DNA from: an uncultured Pseudodesulfovibrio sp.
GTDB taxonomy: Bacteria > Desulfobacterota > Desulfovibrionia > Desulfovibrionales > Desulfovibrionaceae
Reading direction: 5' to 3'
NCBI RefSeq assembly: GCF_963677845.1
Contig: NZ_OY782498.1
Location: 1,367,518-1,431,517 of the forward strand
Length of the DNA: 64,000 nucleotides
The position numbers and the translations under genes are program-made. Within the stretch, counting starts at the first letter, position 1. The number at the start of each line of letters is the position of its first letter. Below the pieces are notes generated by a model that was given only the letters and a program-made list of their open reading frames with translations, was not told where the DNA came from and searched no databases. Shown one piece after another: positions 19,046 through 26,987 of the stretch.

Positions 19046-20641
19046 TTAGATGCTCAGCTTGGCGCTATCGGAGCGGCTCTTTAAGTACAAGTCGAACAGG
19101 ATGCGCGACACGAAGATTGCCGTGAACATGGACGTTATGATGCCCAAGGTCAGTGTGACGGCGAAGCCGCGAACAGGTCCGGTACCGAATTGATAGAGGA
19201 TGACTGCCGCAATGACCGTCGTCACGTTAGCGTCGAGGATGGTCAGGGTCGCCCTGCCATATCCTTCAGCTACGGCCTGCGATGCGGACAGGCCGCGTCG
19301 CAATTCCTCGCGGATGCGTTCGAAGATAATTACGTTGGCATCAACAGCCATACCGATAGTCAGAATGATACCGGCAATACCCGGCAGAGTCAGCGTGGCG
19401 CCAAAGGCTGCCAGGCCGCCCATGATGAGCATGATATTGATGCAAAGCACAACGTCCGCTACCAGTCCGGCAAAGCCGTAGTAAATGGCCATGAAGCCAA
19501 GTACCATTGCCATACCGATGAAGGCGGACATGATGCCGTTGTCGATGGATTCCTGTCCCAAGGACGGGCCTACACTACGCTGTTCCAGAATTTCAACCGG
19601 AGCAGGCAGAGAACCGGCGCGAAGTACGACTGCGAGGTCGCGGGCTTCTTCTCGGCTAAACTGGCCAGTAATGGAAGCACGTCCACCAGAGATACGCTCC
19701 TGAATGACTGGCGCGGAATACACTTTGCCGTCCAGAACGATGGCCATACGCTTGTTCACGTTGTCAGTCGTCAGGTTGGTGAAAATGGAACCACCGCGTG
19801 CATTAAATGTAATGGAAACATATGGAGCGTTCCAATTATCAAGAAGCACCTTGGCATCGGTTACATATTCACCGGTCAAGACCGCGTCACGTTTCAGAAC
19901 AATTGCAGATTCGGCGTAATCACCGCTCGGCAATTTCTTGAGCAAAACGGAAAGCTCACGGCCGGGAGCAAGGATGCCTTGCTTGGCCTTGGCGATATCA
20001 GCAGTATCGTCCACCATCTTGAATTCAAGATGAGCGGTCTGGCCAATGATTTTGATTGCGCGTTCAGGATCTTGCAAACCGGGCAACTGCACTTGAATGC
20101 GATTGTCCTGCTGTTTACGAATATCCGGTTCGGCAACACCGAACTGGTCAATCCTGTTGCGAATGGTTTTGATCGCCTGCTCCATGGTCAGCTTTTCGAT
20201 ATCACTACGATATTGTGGTGATATGGACAGGATGTATTCTTCCTTGCCGCCATCCATGATTTTGGTGTCTTCAATAGTGAACTGTGTGTAGTCAGTAATG
20301 ACTTTTTCGAATGCCTCTTTCTGTTCACTTTTGAGAAGCACGACTTCGATTTGCGATTCATTCAAAACGTTTGGACGCAGAACAAAGATTTCTTTGTCGC
20401 GAGCCACGGCTTTGAGGTCGTCGCCGAGTCGGGCGAGGTTGTTGTCCATGGCGGTATCCATATCCACTCCAAGAGTGAGGTTGATACCACCTTTGAGGTC
20501 AAGGCCGAGGTTGATGGAGTCGCCTGGCAGAATTTTGCCTATTGCTGACTCCTTGAAGCCCGGTATGGATGGCAGCATGTAGGCCAATCCAAGAACCAGG
20601 ACGACGAGAGCCGTGACGGCTCTCCAACGCAAACTTTGCAT
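19046..20641 (-). CDS. secD: Protein translocase subunit SecD
   Basis: A 531-residue SecD with an N-terminal helix, the DLKGGINLTLGVD motif, and a large periplasmic P1 domain ending in the inhibitor-like LPAPVEILEQRSVGPSLG. The membrane half has GMAVDANVIIFERIREELR. The ATG at 20641 follows a strong AAGGGAG site; the frame is open 30 bases further upstream but has no ribosome site there. It is co-transcribed with secF. A long hairpin separates it from yajC. Confidence 0.96.
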   Translation of the reverse strand: MQSLRWRAVTALVVLVLGLAYMLPSIPGFKESAIGKILPGDSINLGLDLKGGINLTLGVDMDTAMDNNLARLGDDLKAVARDKEIFVLRPNVLNESQIEVVLLKSEQKEAFEKVITDYTQFTIEDTKIMDGGKEEYILSISPQYRSDIEKLTMEQAIKTIRNRIDQFGVAEPDIRKQQDNRIQVQLPGLQDPERAIKIIGQTAHLEFKMVDDTADIAKAKQGILAPGRELSVLLKKLPSGDYAESAIVLKRDAVLTGEYVTDAKVLLDNWNAPYVSITFNARGGSIFTNLTTDNVNKRMAIVLDGKVYSAPVIQERISGGRASITGQFSREEARDLAVVLRAGSLPAPVEILEQRSVGPSLGQESIDNGIMSAFIGMAMVLGFMAIYYGFAGLVADVVLCINIMLIMGGLAAFGATLTLPGIAGIILTIGMAVDANVIIFERIREELRRGLSASQAVAEGYGRATLTILDANVTTVIAAVILYQFGTGPVRGFAVTLTLGIITSMFTAIFVSRILFDLYLKSRSDSAKLSI

Positions 20642-20705
20642 GAAAACTCCCTTAATACGAAATAGTTGCAACCTTTTTGCACCACCCTTGCAATAAACAC
20701 AAGTA

Positions 20706-20740
20706 CGGACCGGGCCACGATAAAATCGTGGTCCGGTCCG
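20706..20740 (-). repeat. 16-bp hairpin between yajC and secD
   Basis: The arms CGGACCGGGCCACGAT and ATCGTGGTCCGGTCCG pair over 16 bases with a single G-U wobble and a three-base AAA loop. No T run follows on the minus strand, so it looks like an mRNA processing or stability element, or a partial attenuator, and not a classic terminator. Confidence 0.7.
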
Positions 20741-20771
20741 TTAGGATGTCGCAAAAACTGGTTGCAAGAAC

Positions 20772-21122
20772 CTACTTTTTGTCAGCTGCCGGTGCGCCGC
20801 CGTCTTTGTCGGCAACAAATCCGCGCTTGATAACGACATTAACGCCGGTTGCAATCTCAATGGTGAGATTGTCGCCATCGATATTTACGATGGAGCCGAG
20901 AATGCCGCCATTGGTCCATACCTTATCACCCTTTTTCAGGGCTTCAAGCATGGCCTTGTGCGTCTTCTGCTTTTTTTGCTGAGGGCGAATGAGCAGAAAG
21001 TAGAAAATGGCGAACATGAGGACCAGCATGGGCAGCGGGCCGCCGAGAATGCCGCCCAGACCGCCTGCCTCGCCACCGCCCGCGGGCGGAGCCATGGCAT
21101 AGGCTACGGAATCGAAGAACAT
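20772..21122 (-). CDS. yajC: Preprotein translocase subunit YajC
   Basis: A 116-residue protein with one membrane helix (LPMLVLMFAIFYFLLIRPQ, about residues 30-48). The family segment KGDKVWTNGGILGSIVNID follows. The N-terminus is unusually glycine-rich (GGGEAGGLGGILGG). YajC accompanies SecDF in the holotranslocon. The gene order yajC-secD-secF is the common one. Confidence 0.94.
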   Translation of the reverse strand: MFFDSVAYAMAPPAGGGEAGGLGGILGGPLPMLVLMFAIFYFLLIRPQQKKQKTHKAMLEALKKGDKVWTNGGILGSIVNIDGDNLTIEIATGVNVVIKRGFVADKDGGAPAADKK

Positions 21123-21168
21123 AGGTTCCTCCAGAAAAGGTTAATAATGTTGCAGTCTTCTGAGCTAT

Positions 21169-21930
21169 CTAACAGGGAACATACAGATTGCCGTACGGTC
21201 GATGTGAGAACGGACGAATCTTCACAAAGTTCTCACTCATTATTTCCGTGCTGTCCAGCTTCAATTCGTTGGCGTAATCTTTAACTAAATCTTCAATAAT
21301 TTTCAAATCTTCAGAATTCACGGGTTGAGCGTTCAAACCAGGACCGAGTTGATTCTGAGGAACGTCTCCGCGAACATAGATTACACCGCCATGCATTCCT
21401 GTACCGAGACTTCGTCCCGCCACAGGCGCATCAGACTTATCAGAAAACATACCCAAGAGCAAAATAATTCCGCCAGCCATGTATTCTCCGAGGAAGTCCC
21501 CAGCTTTTCCACCAACAACAATTTTCGGTTGATGATCAAGGTAGGCTTTCATATGAATTCCGACCCGGTAGCCTACATCACCTTTGATGAATATTTCGCC
21601 GCCACGCATAGCGTACCCGATGACATCCCCAGCAATCCCTTCAATGATGATGCGGCCATTATCCATGGTATTCCCGACACCATCCTGAGCATTGTTGTGA
21701 ATACGGATTTTGGGGCCACGCATAAATGCTCCCAGATCCTGTCCCGGAACACCATAAACATCAAATGTCAGGTCCCCTTCCAAGGCCGTGGCGATATAAC
21801 GCTGCCCATTGCATTTCTTGAGAGTGAAATCGGTCACGCCGTTTTTAATAAGCTCACGAATTTCTTCGTTAAACTGCTTGTAGTATGTCCGCCCTGCCGT
21901 AAGGGTTTTCTTTTTTCTTTTGGCTGTCAT
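21169..21930 (-). CDS. Glutamate synthase, GXGXG (alpha subunit C-terminal) domain protein
   Basis: A 253-residue stand-alone beta-helix domain with the repeated glycine pattern: GVGNTMDNGRIIIEGIAGDVIGYAMRGG is cut from its core, and GGKAGDFLGEYMAGG comes later. In bacterial GltB this domain is the C-terminal third of one long chain; here it is its own gene, as in archaeal-type split glutamate synthases. It starts directly after the amidotransferase stop, with its ATG on the adjoining base, and is the last gene of the operon. Confidence 0.88.
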   Translation of the reverse strand: MTAKRKKKTLTAGRTYYKQFNEEIRELIKNGVTDFTLKKCNGQRYIATALEGDLTFDVYGVPGQDLGAFMRGPKIRIHNNAQDGVGNTMDNGRIIIEGIAGDVIGYAMRGGEIFIKGDVGYRVGIHMKAYLDHQPKIVVGGKAGDFLGEYMAGGIILLLGMFSDKSDAPVAGRSLGTGMHGGVIYVRGDVPQNQLGPGLNAQPVNSEDLKIIEDLVKDYANELKLDSTEIMSENFVKIRPFSHRPYGNLYVPC

Positions 21931-23028
21931 TTAATCCTCCAGATCCACGATGACGGGTTCGCCCGCCTTGGGCATCCAGACTCTATCCAGTTCTGGGCAA
22001 ACATCACGCACTGCCGATTCCTCAGAAGACATGAAGACCATGTCATCTTTTTCAGCCACCAGCAGCGGTCTGAGCTTAATGCGGTCGTTCAGTCCCATGA
22101 GCCGGTTGTTGTCTGCGACCAGAATGGCAAAGGGACCGTTGAGCATGCCGGGACCATAAGTGGCGCGAAGTGTCGTGTACAATTCTTTATCTTCGTCATC
22201 CATACGTTCGATTTCATCCCAGAAAGGCGGCGCAAAGCATTTTGCCGTCATTTCCCAAGACAGACCGTGTTTACGGATGAGCATATCCAGCTCATAGGCC
22301 ACGACTTCAGTATCTGTCATCATGGTGCAGAGATAATCATGTTCACACAAGTAACGCCGATTAATGCCATAAGATGAAATTTCACCGTTGTGGACAATAG
22401 ACCAATTCAAAATGGTGAACGGATGTGCTCCACCCCACCAACCGGGAGTATTCGTCGGAAAACGGTTGTGGCCAGTCCAGATATAGGCCGAGTATTCTTC
22501 CAAGCGAAAGAATTCAGCGATATCTTCAGGAAAACCAACCCCTTTGAATGCCCCCATGTTTTTACCACTGGATACGACAAATGCGCCGGGAACGGTGGTG
22601 TTAATTTTCATGACCACGGCAACGATGTAATCCTCTTCCGGCAATTCCCAAAATTCGTTGTCTGGTTTTTCAGGTACAGTTACGAAATACCGATTGAACT
22701 TTGGCGGATTGGGAATTGCTAAAGTCCGTCGTGTTGGAATCGGTTCGTAATAATGCAGATCAAAATATTGTTTGATCATTTCTTCCGAGCCTTTGATGGC
22801 CGCATCGTCATCACACATCATGTGGAAGCAGTATTTGTCTGCATGGTCAGGATATATGCCGTAGGCAGCAAATCCGCCACCAAGGCCGTTTCCTCGATCA
22901 TGCATACAGGCCATGGCTTGAATAGGCATGTCACCTGGAATCAATCCACGCTTCTTGTTGATGACGCCGAATATTCCGCAACCGGAAATATCCTTTTCGA
23001 AATCATAATATCTATCAGGCGCTTTCAT
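21931..23028 (-). CDS. Glutamate synthase, class II glutamine amidotransferase domain protein
   Basis: A 365-residue Ntn-type amidotransferase that releases ammonia from glutamine. The nucleophile is Cys17 (SGCGIFGV), preceded by 16 residues that must be removed for the Cys to be N-terminal, as with the GltB propeptide. Later motifs are HNRFPTNT, HNGEISSYG and DTEVVAYELD. It matches the N-terminal third of GltB but is encoded separately. The GXGXG domain gene follows with no gap, and the oxidoreductase gene is 23 bases upstream. Confidence 0.9.
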   Translation of the reverse strand: MKAPDRYYDFEKDISGCGIFGVINKKRGLIPGDMPIQAMACMHDRGNGLGGGFAAYGIYPDHADKYCFHMMCDDDAAIKGSEEMIKQYFDLHYYEPIPTRRTLAIPNPPKFNRYFVTVPEKPDNEFWELPEEDYIVAVVMKINTTVPGAFVVSSGKNMGAFKGVGFPEDIAEFFRLEEYSAYIWTGHNRFPTNTPGWWGGAHPFTILNWSIVHNGEISSYGINRRYLCEHDYLCTMMTDTEVVAYELDMLIRKHGLSWEMTAKCFAPPFWDEIERMDDEDKELYTTLRATYGPGMLNGPFAILVADNNRLMGLNDRIKLRPLLVAEKDDMVFMSSEESAVRDVCPELDRVWMPKAGEPVIVDLED

Positions 23029-23051
23029 GTAATCCTCTCAGAAATCGCTAA

Positions 23052-24326
23052 TTACGCTTCGGGGTTCCAGGTTTCCCGGAAGAAATCATCAGGCCACATA
23101 AGCACATCAGGCTCACCGGCCAAAAGTTGCTTCTTGGCCTCTTCTGGGATGGGCATCTGGAATTTGACAAATGCGGTATACATACCCGCCATATCGATAT
23201 CACCCACCAGAACATAGCCCACTAGATGGTCGTTTTGAAAGACCAGCTTGCGGTAGCTTTTTTTCTTTTCATCTAAAGTGATAGAGGCCGTATACGACTC
23301 GTCTCCTTCGGGGGGATTGACCGTTCCAACCGAAATAGTTGGCAGGCCATAGAACGAGATGGAATTCATGGCCAATGACCCTTTGAACTCTATATCTGTG
23401 CCAGTCATGTTTTTACCGGCACAGAAGCCTTGATTGTAGGCATTTGTCCAGATGGGGATGACCCGATCATCACCGAACAGCAAATCTTTGGCCTGAGCGA
23501 CATCGCCCGCCGCAAATATGCCGTCGGCGCTGGTGCGCATATGGTCATCTACATGAATGCCTCGGTCCACTTCGATACCAGCATTTTTGGCCAGTCCGTA
23601 ATTGGGAACAACGCCGATGGCGATGACCACCACATCGGTCTGCAAGAAATCGCCGTCAGTCAGGTGGACACCCTTGAGCTTGCCGTCCGCATCTCGTTGA
23701 ATTTCCTTAGCCGAAACGCCGCAGCGGACGTTCAGGCCGACTTCAGCAAGCCGTGAACCGGCCAGCGAAGCAGCGTTTTCATCAAAAGCAAGACTGAGTA
23801 TGCGGGGAGACAGTTCCAGAATGGTGACGTCAACACCGCGATCAAATAGGGATTCACCGGCTTTCAGGCCAATAAGTCCGCCTCCGATGACAACAGCCCT
23901 TTTTATTTCCTTGGCTTTGGAGATAAGCGTCTGTGCATGTTCAAGATTGGTGAAGTTATACACGTCGGTACCATCAGACCCCGGAATGGGAGGTGTGAAC
24001 GGGATACCGCCCGTGGCAACAAGTAGATTTTCGAATTCAATGGTCTCGCCTTTATCAGTGGTCACGGTCTTGGCCTTGGAATCAATGCCAATGACTGTTG
24101 TGCCAAGCTTAAGGGAAACTTTGCTTTTTTCATAAAATTCCTGAGGGCGAAGTGCCAAACGGTCTGGCCCTATCTTGCCTGCAAGGAGGTAGGAAATGAG
24201 CGGACGACCATATGCCGGAGAATCTTCGGCACCGATAATCAGGATCTCGTTGTCGGTATCTACTTTGCGGATACCCTCGATGGCACCGATGGAAGCGATG
24301 CCATTACCAATGATGACGTATTTCAT
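23052..24326 (-). CDS. NAD(P)/FAD-dependent oxidoreductase of the glutamate synthase operon
   Basis: A 424-residue pyridine nucleotide-disulfide oxidoreductase fold. It has the FAD-binding start YVIIGNGIASIGAIEG, the NAD(P) site VVIGGGLIGLKAGESL and the FAD closing motif ADGIFAAGDVAQ. No redox-active Cys pair is present near the first domain, so it resembles NADH oxidase/NirB-like flavoproteins. Its place between the ferredoxin and amidotransferase genes suggests it feeds electrons from NAD(P)H to the synthase, replacing GltD (inference). Confidence 0.87.
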   Translation of the reverse strand: MKYVIIGNGIASIGAIEGIRKVDTDNEILIIGAEDSPAYGRPLISYLLAGKIGPDRLALRPQEFYEKSKVSLKLGTTVIGIDSKAKTVTTDKGETIEFENLLVATGGIPFTPPIPGSDGTDVYNFTNLEHAQTLISKAKEIKRAVVIGGGLIGLKAGESLFDRGVDVTILELSPRILSLAFDENAASLAGSRLAEVGLNVRCGVSAKEIQRDADGKLKGVHLTDGDFLQTDVVVIAIGVVPNYGLAKNAGIEVDRGIHVDDHMRTSADGIFAAGDVAQAKDLLFGDDRVIPIWTNAYNQGFCAGKNMTGTDIEFKGSLAMNSISFYGLPTISVGTVNPPEGDESYTASITLDEKKKSYRKLVFQNDHLVGYVLVGDIDMAGMYTAFVKFQMPIPEEAKKQLLAGEPDVLMWPDDFFRETWNPEA

Positions 24327-24335
24327 GATCGCTTC

Positions 24336-24782
24336 CTACCTTTCCTCGAATTTTAGGGCTTGATTGGGGCAGGCCTGAACACAGGCTGGGCCTTCTTCAC
24401 GTCCTTCACACAGGTCACATTTGACGATTTTACTCTCTGTGGGATGTCTACGAATAGCTCCATATGGACATGCCATGAGGCAGGACCAGCAACCAACGCA
24501 TTTATTCCGATCATATACGGTGCGTCCGGTTTCTGGATCTTTGTGTAAACCACCGGAAATACAAGCAGCTACACATGAGGGTTCATCACAGTGACGGCAG
24601 CTGATAGCAACGCAGGTATCGCCTTTTTCAAAGACTTTTTTACAAGGAGACAGACCATCTTTGCTCCGCTCTTCGCGGTAAGCGACAATCAAATCCTTGG
24701 ATTTTGAATGTGCAGTGATACAAGCCAACTCGCAAAGATGGCAGCCAATACAGTAATCTTTATCCGGATAGACTCTTTTCAT
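24336..24782 (-). CDS. 4Fe-4S ferredoxin (HycB/DmsB-type electron transfer protein)
   Basis: A 148-residue iron-sulfur protein with four Cys clusters: CIGCHLCELAC, CRHCDEPSCVAAC, CVGCWSCLMACP and CDLC...ACVQACP. This is the pattern of four-cluster DmsB/HycB-type subunits. It lies 9 bases from the flavoprotein gene and 12 from the synthase core, so it probably carries electrons between them (inference). Confidence 0.9.
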   Translation of the reverse strand: MKRVYPDKDYCIGCHLCELACITAHSKSKDLIVAYREERSKDGLSPCKKVFEKGDTCVAISCRHCDEPSCVAACISGGLHKDPETGRTVYDRNKCVGCWSCLMACPYGAIRRHPTESKIVKCDLCEGREEGPACVQACPNQALKFEER

Positions 24783-24794
24783 GGTGTCCTCCGC

Positions 24795-26324
24795 TTAACG
24801 CCCGGCATGCTTGATGCCGAGAATGTCGAGTTCAGTGTCGGAAATACCCACACCGCGAAGTTTGTCACGGTTGCCGCGTAGGGATTCAATTGAGTTCAGT
24901 CCCATGCCGCCAAGCATTTCTTCGATTTCATGGCCCCAAGCCCGAATAAGGTTGGTCAATTTTTTTGCCGCGATATCCGGGTTTTGACGTTTGGACAACT
25001 TGGGATCGTTAGTGGCGATGCCCCATGGACATTTACCGGTGTAACAACGTCCACAAATGGTACAACCGACAGCAATCAGGGTCGCTGTACCGATGTAGAC
25101 AGCGTCAGCGCCAAGAGCGATGGCCTTGACCACATCTCCGGCACACCTAATACCACCCGCTGCAACGATGGAGACATTGTTGCGGATTCCTTCGTCGCGA
25201 AGACGTTGGTCAACCTGTGCCAAAGCCAGCTCAATGGGAATACCGACGTTGTCTCGAATCATGGCTGGTGCCGCGCCTGTTCCGCCTCGCATACCGTCAA
25301 CGGTAATAATATCTGCACCAGCCCGGGCAATACCGGAGGCGATAGCAGCAACATTATGTACCGCGGCAATTTTGACAGAAACCGGGACCTTGTATTCGGA
25401 GGCCTCTTTTAATGCGTAAATGAGCTGAAGCAGGTCTTCGATGGAATATATATCGTGATGCGGTGCCGGAGAAATTGCGTCTGAACCAATGGGGACCATT
25501 CGCGTTTCTGACACCATGTCATTGATTTTTTCACCGGGCAGATGACCGCCAATACCAGGCTTTGCGCCCTGCCCTACTTTGATTTCAATACCTGCACCAG
25601 CTTTGAGATAGTCAAGATGTACGCCGAAACGACCGGACGCTACCTGCACGATGGTGTTTTTACCATATTTGTATAATGACTTGTGTAAACCGCCTTCACC
25701 TGTGTTGTAAGCAGTGCCGGTTGCTGTGGCAGCTCGAGCCATTGCACGGTGAAGGTTGAAGTTGATGGCACCAAAGCTCATGGCAGCGAACATGATTGGT
25801 ATATCAAGTTCAAGCTGCGGTGTAAGTTTGGTATTCAGCTTGGGCTTGCCGGTCTTTTTATCTGTTGTAATATCCAACTTTCTGGGCTTCGCGCCAAGAA
25901 ATGTTTTGAGTTCCATGGGTTCGCGCAGTGGATCAATGGAGGGATTGGTGACCTGACTGGCGTCGAGCAACATGCGATCCCAGTATACGGGAATATCTAC
26001 GGGAGAGCCCATTCCGGCTAGAAGAACACCACCAGTGTCAGCCTGTTTATATATATTCTGTAAGAATACGGGACGCCACAGATTGTTGGTTCTGAAGTCG
26101 GAAGGCTTGTTAACAATGTTTAGGGCAGCCGTGGGGCACAAGGCCTCACAACGATGACAGCCAATACACTTGGTGTTGTCGTGCATGACTTTTTGTCGGG
26201 CCTCATCCCAATAATGTGCTTCATATGAACATTGGCGGACACAGACCTTGCAATTGATGCACAGGTCTTTGTCCCGTTCAATACAAAACTCATGGTAATT
26301 TTTGTTGATGGGCTGAAAAAGCAA
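24795..26324 (-). CDS. Glutamate synthase core (FMN-binding) with N-terminal ferredoxin domain
   Basis: A 509-residue protein. Two 4Fe-4S motifs come first (CINCKVCVRQC, CIGCHRCEALC), then the GltB central/FMN domain with AAMSFGAIN, GEGG, KVGQGAKPGIGGHLPG and DGMRGGTGAAP. A late Cys cluster (CTICGRCYTGKCPWG) supplies the 3Fe-4S centre. This is the archaeal-type glutamate synthase large subunit. The TTG at 26324 is chosen because an AAAGAGG site lies 8 bases upstream; an in-frame ATG at 26369 lacks one. It is the first gene of the operon. Confidence 0.9.
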   Translation of the reverse strand: MLFQPINKNYHEFCIERDKDLCINCKVCVRQCSYEAHYWDEARQKVMHDNTKCIGCHRCEALCPTAALNIVNKPSDFRTNNLWRPVFLQNIYKQADTGGVLLAGMGSPVDIPVYWDRMLLDASQVTNPSIDPLREPMELKTFLGAKPRKLDITTDKKTGKPKLNTKLTPQLELDIPIMFAAMSFGAINFNLHRAMARAATATGTAYNTGEGGLHKSLYKYGKNTIVQVASGRFGVHLDYLKAGAGIEIKVGQGAKPGIGGHLPGEKINDMVSETRMVPIGSDAISPAPHHDIYSIEDLLQLIYALKEASEYKVPVSVKIAAVHNVAAIASGIARAGADIITVDGMRGGTGAAPAMIRDNVGIPIELALAQVDQRLRDEGIRNNVSIVAAGGIRCAGDVVKAIALGADAVYIGTATLIAVGCTICGRCYTGKCPWGIATNDPKLSKRQNPDIAAKKLTNLIRAWGHEIEEMLGGMGLNSIESLRGNRDKLRGVGISDTELDILGIKHAGR

Positions 26325-26840
26325 GACTGATACCTCTTTACGTTTGTTGCCAAAAAAGTCATCTCGCATTCAAGATGATTGGAACTTGGCCTTAAACTTT
26401 TCACAATTCGGGGAATATTGAGAGTCCTCCGAAGAGAAAATAGAAAAACACAAGTACTATTACCCTGTCAAGAGAAGTTTTAAACATCTGTATTTATTGA
26501 TTTTGTAAATAAATGACAAAGTTGAAAACAGGCTGAAAGAGTCTGAAATAGCTGCAAAGCTGCAAAAAAAGTAGCTTAATGCGTGCAGATCCTTCGCCTC
26601 CTTGACTTTGCGAGCGTCTAACCGTAAGAAGTAAGCCATGAACACGTACCAAAACCGCTTTAGCTTCTTTTTCTTTTTTAGCTTTCGCTTTTTTAGAAGC
26701 GCCTGCGGTCTTGGGGTGTACGTGTAACAACTAATTTTACATGACATCCACAAAAAGGGCCGTAGGCGATAAGCTTACGGCCCTTTTCTCTTGTGCCGCA
26801 AGCTTGATGCTACGGCCCGAAACAACGAGGGGCATCCGTT
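26325..26840. other. Non-coding gap between the glutamate synthase operon and the symporter operon
   Basis: About 515 bases, AT-rich toward the left. It must hold the minus-strand promoter of the glutamate synthase operon; a TTGACA lies at 26466-26471 on the minus strand, with no convincing -10. A lysine-rich open stretch on the minus strand (26494-26730, with KKAKAKKEKEAKAV) has biased composition, no ribosome site and no recognisable family; it may be a decayed gene piece. The right end holds the hairpins described separately. Confidence 0.5.
26752..26818 (+). promoter_or_regulatory. Leader with two mutually exclusive hairpins (possible attenuator)
   Basis: Arm A, GGGCCGTAG (26757-26765), can pair with arm B, TACGGCCC (26776-26783), which is followed by TTTT and so forms a terminator. 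The same arm A can instead pair perfectly over nine bases with arm C, CTACGGCCC (26810-26818). The small-protein start lies 22 bases after arm C. The switch is inference from complementarity; the trigger is unknown. Confidence 0.45.
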
Positions 26841-26987
26841 ATGATGTTGGGTTTCGGGAGTGTTGAGATCGCATTGGCGTTTTGGCTGAGCATTGGTGCG
26901 ACTATTTTGTGTGTAGTTTACGGAATTGTGAATTGGAACAATTCTGGCGAGCCTACAAAGATCGTAAAATCCGGGGAGGATCGGTAA
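26841..26987 (+). CDS. Symporter small accessory membrane protein, 48 aa
   Basis: A short gene: ATG 26841 with GAGGGG 8 bases upstream, stop TAA 26985-26987. The product opens MMLGFGSVEIALAFWLS, has a single hydrophobic helix (about residues 9-31, ending CVVYGIVNW) and a short charged tail, KIVKSGEDR. Its stop touches the ATG of the sodium:solute symporter. This matches the small proteins encoded just before SSS-family transporters and named symporter small accessory proteins; assignment is by size, helix and position. It probably binds or stabilises the transporter. Confidence 0.8.
   Translation: MMLGFGSVEIALAFWLSIGATILCVVYGIVNWNNSGEPTKIVKSGEDR

Noticed and set aside
19190-20221. 343-codon open frame on the plus strand opposite secD
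   Set aside because: It mirrors secD codon structure, has no ribosome site or family motif, and secD is certain.
21325-22377. 350-codon open frame opposite the glutamate synthase genes
   Set aside because: It crosses the boundary of two confident minus-strand genes and has no start signal.
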